DNA from: Desulfovibrio psychrotolerans
Lineage (GTDB): Bacteria; Desulfobacterota; Desulfovibrionia; Desulfovibrionales; Desulfovibrionaceae
Length of the DNA: 64,000 bases
Assembly: GCF_013340305.1 (NCBI RefSeq)
Contig: NZ_BLVP01000001.1
Location: 124,001 to 188,000 of the forward strand
Reading direction: 5' to 3'
The notes under the pieces were generated by a model, which was given only the letters and a program-made list of their open reading frames with translations, ran no database searches and was not told the DNA's origin. Positions 55,467 through 63,959 of the stretch are shown in pieces. Position 1 is the first letter of the stretch, and every line of letters begins with the position of its first letter. The position numbers were made by a program, and so were the translations under genes.

Positions 55467-57287
55467 ATGTCTGATCTGGTGAAATACGACAGGAAAAGCG
55501 ATCACATAAAAAGCATTCCCCTTCTCAAACGCTGCCTCAGCTACTTCAAACCCTACAAAGGCAAAATTGCCATAGCCGTTGCGGCCATGCTGGTTGTTGC
55601 CGCAGCAGAGGGCGGCACGGCCTATATTGTTCAGCCCGCCTTTGATGACGGCCTGAATGCCAAGGATATGCAGGCCATGATGCTCATTGTGCTGGCCATG
55701 GTGGGCATTTTTACCGCCAAAGCCGTGGGCCGCTATGTGCAGAACTTTCTTATGCGCTATTGCGCCCTCAAGGTCTTGGAGCAACTGCGCAACGAAATGT
55801 ACGACAAGATGATTTTTCTGCCCATGAAGTTCTTCGAGCGGGAAAAAGTGGGCGATCTTATGTCGCGCATCATTCAGGATGTGGTGCTCATCCGTTCAAG
55901 CCTGCCCGCCGTGGTCATGATGATACGTGAAGGGTTTACCATGGCCGCTCTCATCGGCGTGGTGTTTTATCAGGATTGGTATCTTGCCATCTGGGCAGTG
56001 CTGGTACTGCCCATTGCCGGTTTTCCCATTATCTTCTTTGGCAAAAAACTGCGCAAACTGGGCAGGAAAAATCAGGTGAAACTGGCGGATATCTCCATTT
56101 TTTTACAGGAGGTATTCAGCGGAATCCGCGTGGTCAAGGCGTTCCATACGGAAAAGAGGGAGGGGGAGAACTTTCGGCGTGAAAACGGCAGGCTGGTGAA
56201 GATAGCCGTAAAAGAGGTCATCTACAGCGAACTCTCATCGCCTGTCATGGACATTGTGGGTGCCATAGGCGCAGGCATGGTTCTGCTTGCAGGCGGCATG
56301 CGCGTGGCGGAAGGGGCCATGACCGTGGGCGAACTGCTTTCTTTTCTCACCGCTCTCGGGCTGTTGTACGCGCCGGTTAAGAAACTGAACTCCGCCAATC
56401 TGGACGTTCAGAGAGCGCTTGCCGGGGCGGAGCGGGTATTCGAGATTCTGGATTCGCAAAAGATTGTGGTGGAAAAGGACGGCACAATACCGTTTACCCC
56501 GCCTTTCAATCAGCTGGAGTTCCGGGATGTAACGTTTGCCTATGAAGGCTGCCCGACCCCTGCCCTGAACAACGTGAACTTTACCGTCCGTGCGGGTGAA
56601 CGGGTTGCCATAGTCGGGCCGAGCGGGGCGGGGAAAAGTACCTTTGTCAACCTGATTCCCAGATTCTACGAACAGCAGCAGGGGCAGATACTGGTCAACG
56701 GGCGGGACATACGTGAATATACCCTGGCCACTCTGCGCCGGAATATTGCCATGGTTTCGCAGGATGCGTTTTTGTTCAACCTCTCCGTTCGCGACAATAT
56801 TGCCTACGGGCAGACTGACGTACAGGATGACGCCGTTCACGCCGCCGCCCGCGCAGCCTTTGCACACGACTTCATCCTCTCGCTCCCGGAAGGATACGAA
56901 TCCGTGGTGGGAGAACGGGGAACGAAGCTCTCCGGCGGGCAGAAGCAACGCCTGACCATTGCCCGGGCCATTCTCAAGAACGCGCCGCTGCTCATTCTGG
57001 ACGAAGCCACCAGCGCGCTGGATTCGGAATCGGAGCGTATTGTCCAGCAGGCTCTGGAGAACCTTATGCAGCAGCGCACCAGCATTGTCATTGCCCACAG
57101 GCTCTCCACCGTGCTTTCGGCAGATCGCATTCTGGTCATGGATGGCGGCTCCATTGTCTCGCAGGGCAGGCATGAGCAATTGCTGGGGACGTGCCCCCTT
57201 TATTCCAAGCTGTACGACATGCAGTTCAATACGGACAGCAAGGGCGATGAACCGAAAACGTGTCCCGCTCCCGGAGGGATGGTCTAG
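55467..57287 (+). CDS. msbA: Lipid A export ABC transporter MsbA
   Basis: A 606-residue half-transporter. Six membrane helices in about 30-320, then the ATPase domain: Walker A 'VAIVGPSGAGKSTFVNLIPR', Q-loop 'NIAMVSQDAFLFNLSVRDNI', signature 'KLSGGQKQRLTIARAIL' and Walker B 'APLLILDEATSALDSESE'. It flips lipid A-core across the inner membrane. It is immediately followed by two acyltransferase genes, so specificity for lipid A is well supported by context. Confidence 0.92.
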   Translation: MSDLVKYDRKSDHIKSIPLLKRCLSYFKPYKGKIAIAVAAMLVVAAAEGGTAYIVQPAFDDGLNAKDMQAMMLIVLAMVGIFTAKAVGRYVQNFLMRYCALKVLEQLRNEMYDKMIFLPMKFFEREKVGDLMSRIIQDVVLIRSSLPAVVMMIREGFTMAALIGVVFYQDWYLAIWAVLVLPIAGFPIIFFGKKLRKLGRKNQVKLADISIFLQEVFSGIRVVKAFHTEKREGENFRRENGRLVKIAVKEVIYSELSSPVMDIVGAIGAGMVLLAGGMRVAEGAMTVGELLSFLTALGLLYAPVKKLNSANLDVQRALAGAERVFEILDSQKIVVEKDGTIPFTPPFNQLEFRDVTFAYEGCPTPALNNVNFTVRAGERVAIVGPSGAGKSTFVNLIPRFYEQQQGQILVNGRDIREYTLATLRRNIAMVSQDAFLFNLSVRDNIAYGQTDVQDDAVHAAARAAFAHDFILSLPEGYESVVGERGTKLSGGQKQRLTIARAILKNAPLLILDEATSALDSESERIVQQALENLMQQRTSIVIAHRLSTVLSADRILVMDGGSIVSQGRHEQLLGTCPLYSKLYDMQFNTDSKGDEPKTCPAPGGMV

Positions 57288-57926
57288 GTGAAGCCGAAGA
57301 AATTGACCGTGCCGGCATGGCTTGTTGCCCCCGTACTCTATGGCATTGTGCGAACGCTCTACGCCACACTCCGCTTTACCGAGCAAGGGCGTGAAACCGT
57401 GGACGACTTGGACGCACGGGGTGAGCCCATGGTCTTTGCCCTGTGGCACGATGAATTGTTCCCCGTGGTGCACGCCAAGAGAAATCTTGGCCTTGTTGCC
57501 GTGATAAGCCAAAGCAGCGATGGCGAATACCTTTCCCAGTTCATGGAGATGTTCGGGGTGCGCACCGCACGCGGCTCCAGTTCGCGCGGCGGGGTTAAAG
57601 CATTACTTCAAGTTTCGAGAATGCTACGCAAGGAAGGGCTCCACGCCTGCCTCACAGTGGATGGTCCGCGCGGACCGCGTCACAAAGCCAAGGAAGGAGC
57701 CGCCTTTATCGCCGCAAGGGCCAATGCCCGCATTGTGCCCATTCGTCTGCACATGGACAGAAGCTACAAGTTTGAGCGGGCATGGGACAAGTTTCAGATC
57801 CCTCTGCCTTTTTCTCGCGTACACGTTGTCTTTGGCGAACCGTATCATCTGCCGGAAGGAGAGATGGATAAAGAGTTTCTTGAGCAGGCAAGCCGCGACC
57901 TTGAAGCACGGCTTAACACACTGTAG
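57288..57926 (+). CDS. DUF374 lysophospholipid acyltransferase-like protein
   Basis: A 212-residue protein of the DUF374 group, related to LPLAT acyltransferases. 'VFALWHDELFPVVHAKRNLG' provides the H-x4-D-like motif and 'SQSSDGEYLSQFMEMFGVRT' plus 'SSRGGVKALLQVSRMLRKEG' follow, then 'LTVDGPRGPRHKAKEGAAFI', all typical. The start is GTG at 57288, directly after the msbA stop, with GGAGGG upstream. Position between msbA and an lpxL-type gene suggests a lipid A acylation role, which is unproven. Confidence 0.85.
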   Translation: MKPKKLTVPAWLVAPVLYGIVRTLYATLRFTEQGRETVDDLDARGEPMVFALWHDELFPVVHAKRNLGLVAVISQSSDGEYLSQFMEMFGVRTARGSSSRGGVKALLQVSRMLRKEGLHACLTVDGPRGPRHKAKEGAAFIAARANARIVPIRLHMDRSYKFERAWDKFQIPLPFSRVHVVFGEPYHLPEGEMDKEFLEQASRDLEARLNTL

Positions 57927-57937
57927 GCGGTGGGAAC

Positions 57938-58870
57938 ATGAAACCATTTTATGCTGCTGTCGCCAATCTGGCCCCTAAGCTGGGTTTCAAAGGGGTGCGT
58001 GGTCTTGCGGGTGTTCTGGCTTGCTGCATGTGGCACCTTGTGCCCTCTCGGCGCAAGTTAGCCATTCGCGCCATTGAGAAGCATATTGACGTTTCGCCTG
58101 AACAGGCGGCGCGCATAGCCCGATCCAGTTTTACCCATAATTTTCAATCTTTTCTGGAGCTTTTTCTCTCCGGTCGGGTGGATGAGGAGTTTCTGCAACG
58201 CCATATCCGGGGAATACCTCCCAACGGCCTGCAGCAGGCGTTGAAATATGACGGCCCCATTATTGGGATTACCGCACATTTAGGCGCATGGGAGTTTCTG
58301 GGAGGCGCTCTGGGCAACACCATCAGAAAAGAACGTAAAGAGGCGCTGGTGGTGGTCCGGCGTAATAAGAACCCGGACATCCACGAACTCATCACGCATT
58401 TTCGCCAGATAGGCGGGACGCGGGTGGTAGACCACAGGCAGGCCGTGTTCACCGTGCTTAAAGTTCTGAAAAAGAAAGGGCTGGCCGCTTTTCTGGTAGA
58501 CCACAACTGCCCGCGCAACGAGGCCATCTTTCTGCCGTTTCTCAACGATATTGCAGCCGTAAACATGGGGCCGGCCGTTCTTGCCGTGCGTTCCGGCGCG
58601 GCGGTATTGCCCGTGTTTCTGGTACGGGACGGGCAGGGTGGGTATGAAACCCATGTAGGCAAGATGCTGACACCTGAAGAACTGACCGGCTCACGCGATG
58701 ATAAAATCCGTCAGGTGGCGCGGTTCTATACACAACAGGTGGAAGACTATGTTAGAAAGTACCCGGAGCAGTGGTTCTGGATGCATAAGCGCTGGAAAAC
58801 AAGGCCGGAAGCAGGGCAGGACAACCGTTCCGCCTCTGAGAGCACGCGGGAGGAGAAACTGGTCGGCTGA
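57938..58870 (+). CDS. Lipid A biosynthesis acyltransferase (LpxL/HtrB-like)
   Basis: A 310-residue inner-membrane acyltransferase. The catalytic 'GITAHLGAWEFLGGALGN' carries the HxxxxE form seen in LpxL/LpxM, and 'VVVRRNKNPDIHELITHFRQ' and 'GLAAFLVDHNCPRNEAIFLP' (family D-Q/H block) follow. N-terminal membrane helix about 18-35. It adds a secondary acyl chain to Kdo-lipid A. It follows DUF374 by 11 bases. Confidence 0.88.
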   Translation: MKPFYAAVANLAPKLGFKGVRGLAGVLACCMWHLVPSRRKLAIRAIEKHIDVSPEQAARIARSSFTHNFQSFLELFLSGRVDEEFLQRHIRGIPPNGLQQALKYDGPIIGITAHLGAWEFLGGALGNTIRKERKEALVVVRRNKNPDIHELITHFRQIGGTRVVDHRQAVFTVLKVLKKKGLAAFLVDHNCPRNEAIFLPFLNDIAAVNMGPAVLAVRSGAAVLPVFLVRDGQGGYETHVGKMLTPEELTGSRDDKIRQVARFYTQQVEDYVRKYPEQWFWMHKRWKTRPEAGQDNRSASESTREEKLVG

Positions 58871-58969
58871 CGCAGGTTTTCCGCCTTTGCATGCCCCTTG
58901 ACGCCGCACGTGGCACACGTGAACACATCCGGGGCCAGAAAACAGCCGATGAAACAGGAGGATGCCACA

Positions 58970-61339
58970 ATGGCGTTGCGTACCGGACCGCTTCGTTCCT
59001 TCCTGAAAAGACACTTTGAAGGACGACTTCCTGTTGTGGCTACAGGGCTGGCCGCCACTTTGCTCATGGGTTGCCTCTTCCTCTGGAACCCCCTTTTTCT
59101 CCGCATTCTGGAACACAAGGTTTATGACCAACTTCTCATAAGCACCCACACATCGGAAACGAGCGGGGTGCCTGTCATTGTGGACATAGACGAAAAGTCG
59201 CTGAAAAAACATGGGCAGTGGCCGTGGCCCAGATATCGTGTTGCCATGCTGCTGGCCCTTATCCAGCATTACGGTGCGGCGGGAGTAGGGCTGGACATAG
59301 TATTTTCCGAGGCAGACCGCACCTCTCCCAAGGTGTTGCAGCAGACCATGGCGGATGACCTGCGGGTGGAGATGGCTTTTTCCGGCCTGCCTGTGGAGCT
59401 TATGGATAATGACGCGCTGCTGGCTTCCAACCTCGGACGGGGTCCGTTCGTTCTTGGCTACCACTTCAACTTTGAAGCCACAGCAGGTGAGGATGAAGAA
59501 TGCCTTCTGCACCCGGTAGCCCCCATCATCCTCAGTGCGCCAGACGCACCGCAGCCTGCGCAGGCACTCTTCAACGCTCCTGAAGCGGTGTGCAATCTTC
59601 CCGTTCTCAGCCGCTCCGCCTCCGGTTCCGGGTTTTTCACCACGGTTCCGGATCTGGACGGCATGCTCCGCAGAACTCCCCTGATCATAGCCTATAAGGA
59701 TAAGCTGTATCCCAGCCTGGCTCTTTCGCTGCTCATGGTCACGGGGGGGGATAACAAGGTCGTGCTCAAAATGCGGGAGGGCGGGGTGGAATCCATCCGC
59801 TTTGCAGACAGAATCATTCCCGTGGACAGCAAAGGCTGCCTTGCTCTCAACTACCGGGGCAAAGGACAGACTTTCCCTTATATTTCAGCCTCTGATATTT
59901 TGGAACAGAGCCTGCCCAAGGATGCCCTGCGCGGCAAGCTGGTGCTCATAGGCACATCTGCTGCAGGATTGAAGGACCTGCGCGCCCAGCCTTTCGACCC
60001 CGTATTTCCGGGTGTGGAAGCCCACGCCACCGTGCTGGACAACATTCTGAAGGGCGATTTTCTGACCCGGCCATGGTACGCACGTATTGTGGAGTTTAAT
60101 GCCGTGCTTGTGGTGGGTATTACCTCAACGCTTCTCCTTTCGTTCACGGGGGCCATTCCCGCCCTTATTCTGTGCTTCGGCGCGGGGGTGGGACTCACAG
60201 GGCTGAGCCACTGGACCTTTGCCACGCAGGGCCAGTTTTTTTCGCCGCTCACACCGCTGCTTACACTGGTGCTGAACTTTGCCCTGCTCACTGTCATGAA
60301 GTTCAGAAGAGAGGAGGGGCACAAAAAGTTCCTTACGGCCACCTTCAAATCATACCTTTCACCGGAACTCATCGAAGAGATGATCACGGAACGCAATATG
60401 CCGGAACTGGGCGGCGAAGCCCGCATTCTGACAGCATATTTTACGGATATTCAAAAGTTTTCCACCTTTTCGGAAATTCTTACGGCCCCGCAGCTTGTGG
60501 AACTTCTGAACGAATACCTTTCCGCCATGACGGACATTCTTATCGCGGAGGGGGGGACGCTGGATAAGTATGAGGGCGATGCCATTATTGCCTTTTTCGG
60601 GGCTCCCATCCATTTTCCGGACCACGCCCTGCGTGCCTGCCGGGTGGCAGTGGACATGCAAAGGACGCTGCTTACTCTGCGGCGCAAGTGGGTGCAGGAA
60701 ACCTACGACCCCGCCGTGAAGGAGCGCAACAAAAAGGGATACGGCCCGGAAATATGGCCCACAGGCAGCAAGTGGCCGGTGAACGTGCACAACATGCGTA
60801 TGCGCATAGGCATAAACAGCGGCGAAATAGTGGTGGGCAACATGGGCAGTGCCATGCGCATGAACTACACCATGATGGGCGACCCCGTGAATCTGGCGGC
60901 CCGACTGGAAGCAGGGGCCAAACAGTTCGGCATTTACACGGCCGTGAGCGCGTTTACCCTGAACCTAGAGATAGCAGACGGACAGGGGGGCAGTGCGCCG
61001 GTGCGGGATATGGTTGAAGCCCGCTTCATAGACCGCATTGCCGTGGTGGGAAAGAGCGAACCGGTCGAGGTATTTGAGCTGGTAGCCATGAAGGGGGAAC
61101 TGACGGAACAGGAACAGGCGCTATTCCGGCTGTTTGCGCTGGGCATGGCGCGCTATCAGGCACAGGAATGGTATGAGGCGATAGACCTGTTCACGCAGGC
61201 ACAGGAAGTGGAACGGTTCCCTGATGCGGGCATAACCCCTTCCGGCGTGTTCATCAAACGCTGCCATGAGTATAAAGAGCACCCGCCTGTACCGCCCGGA
61301 ACACCTTGGGATGGTGTGTATCGCATGACGAGCAAATAA
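58970..61339 (+). CDS. CHASE2-domain adenylate/guanylate cyclase
   Basis: A 789-residue class III cyclase. An N-terminal membrane helix (about 22-42) is followed by a periplasmic CHASE2 sensor ('VPVIVDIDEKSLKKHGQWPW' near 62-81, up to about 365), then three membrane helices (about 370-440). The cyclase domain spans about 480-690: metal aspartates in 'ILTAYFTDIQKFSTFSEIL' and 'LDKYEGDAIIAFFGAPIHF', and 'GINSGEIVVGNMGSAMRMN' with 'YTMMGDPVNLAARLE'. The TPR-like end (about 700-780) is common in this group. All metal residues are present, so activity is likely; the signal is unknown. ATG 58970 with AGGAGG upstream. Confidence 0.9.
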   Translation: MALRTGPLRSFLKRHFEGRLPVVATGLAATLLMGCLFLWNPLFLRILEHKVYDQLLISTHTSETSGVPVIVDIDEKSLKKHGQWPWPRYRVAMLLALIQHYGAAGVGLDIVFSEADRTSPKVLQQTMADDLRVEMAFSGLPVELMDNDALLASNLGRGPFVLGYHFNFEATAGEDEECLLHPVAPIILSAPDAPQPAQALFNAPEAVCNLPVLSRSASGSGFFTTVPDLDGMLRRTPLIIAYKDKLYPSLALSLLMVTGGDNKVVLKMREGGVESIRFADRIIPVDSKGCLALNYRGKGQTFPYISASDILEQSLPKDALRGKLVLIGTSAAGLKDLRAQPFDPVFPGVEAHATVLDNILKGDFLTRPWYARIVEFNAVLVVGITSTLLLSFTGAIPALILCFGAGVGLTGLSHWTFATQGQFFSPLTPLLTLVLNFALLTVMKFRREEGHKKFLTATFKSYLSPELIEEMITERNMPELGGEARILTAYFTDIQKFSTFSEILTAPQLVELLNEYLSAMTDILIAEGGTLDKYEGDAIIAFFGAPIHFPDHALRACRVAVDMQRTLLTLRRKWVQETYDPAVKERNKKGYGPEIWPTGSKWPVNVHNMRMRIGINSGEIVVGNMGSAMRMNYTMMGDPVNLAARLEAGAKQFGIYTAVSAFTLNLEIADGQGGSAPVRDMVEARFIDRIAVVGKSEPVEVFELVAMKGELTEQEQALFRLFALGMARYQAQEWYEAIDLFTQAQEVERFPDAGITPSGVFIKRCHEYKEHPPVPPGTPWDGVYRMTSK

Positions 61340-61443
61340 CACCTCGTCTGACTCCAACGGGTATGCAGCGAACAGGCCATGCCCGTGCCGTTTTCCGTGT
61401 TCGTGTCGTGCAAAAGAGTTTGGGGTGTGTCGTCAGCTTACTG

Positions 61444-61476
61444 AGGCTTCAGAATCGATTCTGAAGCCTTTTTTTG
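61444..61476 (+). terminator. Intrinsic terminator of the cyclase gene
   Basis: A perfect 26-base inverted repeat (arm AGGCTTCAGAATC) directly followed by T7, about 105 bases after the cyclase stop. Confidence 0.88.
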
Positions 61477-62051
61477 TGTTGGTCCCATCCTCAACTTCAT
61501 ACAAGCTTCAATCACGCCGGAAAGGGCACCCTGAAGTCATCCCCGAAGTCACCCCTGAAATGTCGTTCCGTGAACGTCTGCCTGAAGCGGGGCGCCGTGC
61601 CGGACCATCGTGCGCGTGGTGCGAACTTCACTTGAACCCCGAATGCAATCGTGGGTCTGCACTATGTGGAGAACAGGCCAGGGCTGGACAGATCAGGAGA
61701 GTACGGCGCTGTGGGTGTGCAAAACTTATCGATTGTTTCACGACATTCCACATGGACATAACCAGCTTGAAGAAAAGGGTTTTACTTATTTCAAAGTTAA
61801 CATAATTTACATTATGAGACATTAGAACAGGCAAGTCGGCACCTCTCCAACCTCTCCAACAGGCCCTCCATTGCAAGGCGACTTCCTTAAAGCGGTACCT
61901 TCCGTATCATTTTCCTCATCCTTATCCGTAGGTCTTCATCAGGCCTTCTCATCAGAAGACCTTCTCATCAGACCACTTCAGGATTCCTTCATGTGAACGC
62001 CGCTCCGGGCTCCGGAAACAACTCATCTGGTACGTTTCCCCTGCCTGACCC
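61477..62051. other. Gene-poor region with short repeats and an AT-rich patch
   Basis: No convincing gene in about 575 bases between two strong terminators. Contents seen: three 12-bp degenerate tandem units (61529-61564, consensus CCCTGAAGTCAY); an AT-rich patch (61770-61820) with palindrome CATAATTTACATTATG at 61801-61816; a duplicated 9-mer ACCTCTCCA at 61841-61858; a pyrimidine-rich plus strand (61845-61990) with three copies of a CTTCTCATCAG-like core (61934-61971). The open frames at 61425-61805 and 61610-61825 have no recognised similarity. A small RNA or a decayed gene is possible. Confidence 0.5.
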
Positions 62052-62091
62052 AAAAAAAGAGCCGCAGAACGAATTCTGCGGCTCTTTTTTT
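62052..62091. terminator. Bidirectional intrinsic terminator
   Basis: A 12-bp stem (AGAGCCGCAGAA and its complement) with a CGAA loop, flanked by A7 and T7. On the minus strand it ends the talC transcript; on the plus strand it would end any transcript from the gene-poor region. Confidence 0.9.
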
Positions 62092-62113
62092 GGCGGGAAT
62101 CAGAAGCAAAAAT

Positions 62114-62776
62114 TTACGGGGTGCCGATGACCTTCTGCCAGTCTTTCAGGAACGCTTCCAGACCGGAATCCGTCAACGGGTGATGCGCAAAGGATTTAAG
62201 CACCGCAAAAGGTACCGTCACCGCATGCGCCCCCATTATAGCAGCATCCAGCACATGACGCGGATGCCGCACGCTGGCTACTAGCACCTTGGTGGCATAG
62301 CCGTAATTGGCGTATATGGTGAGAATTTGCTGAACAAGGTGCATGCCGTCCTGCGCAAGCCCGTCCAGCCTGCCCACGAACGGAGACACATAGGTTGCTC
62401 CTGCCTTGGCGGCGAGCAAGGCCTGCAACGGCGAAAAAACGAGGGTTACGTTGGTCTCTATCCCCAGTGCGGTCAAAGCGCTTACAGCCTTTATCCCTTC
62501 GGGAATCATGGGGATTTTTACCACCACATTAGAGCCGAACCGGACAAGGTCGCGGGCTTCTGCAATCATCTCTTCGGCGGTCAGCCCCACCACTTCAAGG
62601 CTCACGGGTCCGTCCACCTCGCGGCACACGTCCGCGGCAATGTCTCTCCAATCCCCCTTCTCCTTAGAAATTTCTTTGGAAAAAAGGGTCGGGTTGGTGG
62701 TCACCCCGTCTATGAGGCCGAAGGCTTTGGCTTCCCGTATTTCAGGCAGATTGGCGGTATCGATAAAGAACAGCAT
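62114..62776 (-). CDS. talC: Fructose-6-phosphate aldolase / small transaldolase (TalC-like)
   Basis: A 220-residue TalC/Fsa-type aldolase. 'MLFFIDTANLPEIREAKAFG' (1-20), 'DGVTTNPTLFSKE' and the Schiff-base lysine segment 'NVVVKIPMIPEGIKAVSALT' are typical, with 'TNVTLVFSPLQALLAAKAGA' and 'YVSPFVGRLDG' after it. Enzymes of this size act as transaldolase or as fructose-6-phosphate aldolase and sequence does not decide. The ATG at 62776 is preceded by GAGGTGAG. Upstream is a 343-base gap with tandem repeats. Confidence 0.92.
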   Translation of the reverse strand: MLFFIDTANLPEIREAKAFGLIDGVTTNPTLFSKEISKEKGDWRDIAADVCREVDGPVSLEVVGLTAEEMIAEARDLVRFGSNVVVKIPMIPEGIKAVSALTALGIETNVTLVFSPLQALLAAKAGATYVSPFVGRLDGLAQDGMHLVQQILTIYANYGYATKVLVASVRHPRHVLDAAIMGAHAVTVPFAVLKSFAHHPLTDSGLEAFLKDWQKVIGTP

Positions 62777-63119
62777 GCTCACCTCGTCTCTTGCCACGGT
62801 TGCGGACCGGGCGATTCAGGAAACAGCCAGACTTTTCAACCTGACTTTTCAACAGGATTCTTCAGCTGCCGCACTCCCCTGCATATTCGCATGCTTTACG
62901 GAATACAGCGCAGGCACCGACAAGGGCACAGGCGCGGCACTGGGCTATGCCGACACAACCATTACGTTTATTCCCAAACTATACACATCCGCATCGCGTG
63001 CGGCAATGTCCTGCCTGACTCTTTTGCAGACATTCCCCCGAAAGCGACCAGATACGAGTGGGCACGACCGGACACGACCATGCACGACAGGATACGACAG
63101 GCCGCATATGCGGGAAAGA
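62777..63119. other. Intergenic region upstream of talC
   Basis: No gene supported. It holds a duplicated 13-mer (62829-62854, unit WGACTTTTCAACM) about 55-80 bases ahead of the talC start on the minus strand, and the 10-bp phased repeat at 63043-63102 (own entry). Any talC promoter must lie here, unless read-through comes from the gene ending at 63120. Confidence 0.5.
63043..63102. repeat. Six degenerate 10-bp tandem repeats in helical phase
   Basis: Six consecutive 10-base units, consensus YACGACMRGA, run without gaps. The last four are closest to each other; the first two more diverged. It ends 17 bases from the stop of the 63120 gene, in the upstream region of talC. A period of 10 places the ACGA cores on one face of the helix. 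Confidence 0.75.
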
Positions 63120-63416
63120 TCAGGCTTCCTCTTTGCTCTCTGCAGGAATTTCGCGCCCGTTCTTCTCCAACTGCGTGAGGTACTTGTCGCGGCATTCATA
63201 GCTGCAGAAGCGGTGAATCTGCTCGCCGTCGCGGATGCGGATTTCCTGATCCAGCGAGACATACGCGCCACACACCGGGTCCTTTACCATGTCGCCGGTG
63301 GCGACCTGTTTCTCCATCTTCTTTTCTTTCTTTTCGGCCTTCTTTCTGCTGTCGTTGGTGATAAGCTTGAAGAGCGCCCAGCCACAGATGGCGAAAATAA
63401 GCAATTTTATGAGCAT
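63120..63416 (-). CDS. Small membrane-anchored protein with YHS/TRASH-like cysteine motif
   Basis: A 98-residue protein: a membrane helix at 2-20, a Lys/Glu-rich stretch (23-36), then 'MVKDPVCGAYVSLDQEIRI' and 'IHRFCSYECRDKYLTQL'. The order D-P-V-C-G then F-C-S-x-x-C resembles YHS/TRASH-type metal-binding domains and the PP0621-like family. It may bind a metal in the cytoplasm near the membrane; function unknown. It lies 21 bases after the folK stop on the same strand. Confidence 0.75.
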   Translation of the reverse strand: MLIKLLIFAICGWALFKLITNDSRKKAEKKEKKMEKQVATGDMVKDPVCGAYVSLDQEIRIRDGEQIHRFCSYECRDKYLTQLEKNGREIPAESKEEA

Positions 63417-63437
63417 TGGCGGGTCCTGCGGTTAACG

Positions 63438-63959
63438 TTATTGCCAGATTCTATCTTCCTCGACCCTGTATGTCAGGGCGTTCAAGGCTTGTACCAGAGT
63501 TTTTCCGCCGGGAAAAGTCAGTTCCGGCGCAACATCAAGCAAAGGCACAAGAACAAAGGCCCGCTGCTGCATCCGGGGATGCGGCAGCGTGAGAAGGGAG
63601 GTCTGCATTGCGCAGGTTCCGAAAAGCAGCAGGTCGATGTCGATGATGCGGGGGCCGAAACGGTCTTCAGGGGCGTTGCCATTACGGCAACGCCCCATGG
63701 AAGACTCGATGTTCAGCAAAGAGGTAAGCAGTCCTTCCGGGGAGATATCGGCATGGCAGGCGATGCGGAGTACCTGATTGGCAAACCATTCCTGCTCGCG
63801 CTTTTCCTGCGGTTCCGTAAGAAACACACGGGATTGCGCTTCAACCGTCACCCCTTTCAGCTCCGTAATGGCATGGATTGCACCGGCCAGATTGGCCCGC
63901 GTGTTCCCCATGTTGGAACCGAGGCAGACAAAGGCCGTTACAGATTGGCGATGCGTGAT
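63438..63959 (-). CDS. folK: 2-amino-4-hydroxy-6-hydroxymethyldihydropteridine pyrophosphokinase, unconventional start
   Basis: A FolK (HPPK) of folate synthesis. 'EDRFGPRIIDIDLLLFG' (catalytic R and D residues) and 'LTLPHPRMQQRAFVLVPLLD' are family signatures. The conserved N-terminal strand 'TAFVCLGSNMGNT' includes GSN, needed for the fold, but the first ATG (63911) falls right after GSN. In frame upstream of it, back to the TGA at 63968, there is no ATG, GTG or TTG. GAGGAGG at 63970-63964 points to initiation at ATC (63959) or nearby ACG. I give the longer form (about 173 residues); the conventional ATG form would be 157 residues. Confidence 0.8.
   Translation of the reverse strand: MTHRQSVTAFVCLGSNMGNTRANLAGAIHAITELKGVTVEAQSRVFLTEPQEKREQEWFANQVLRIACHADISPEGLLTSLLNIESSMGRCRNGNAPEDRFGPRIIDIDLLLFGTCAMQTSLLTLPHPRMQQRAFVLVPLLDVAPELTFPGGKTLVQALNALTYRVEEDRIWQ

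Noticed and set aside
61425-61825. Two short overlapping plus-strand frames after the cyclase
   Set aside because: They run across a terminator hairpin and short tandem repeats, lack ribosome sites and resemble no family I know.
61931-61975. Three CTGATGA-like cores on the minus strand, reminiscent of a hammerhead ribozyme
   Set aside because: The matching GAAA segment and the three stems are not present; the cores come from a degenerate direct repeat.
63043-63102. Possible CRISPR array
   Set aside because: Units are 10 bp with no spacers between them, and no cas genes are in the window.
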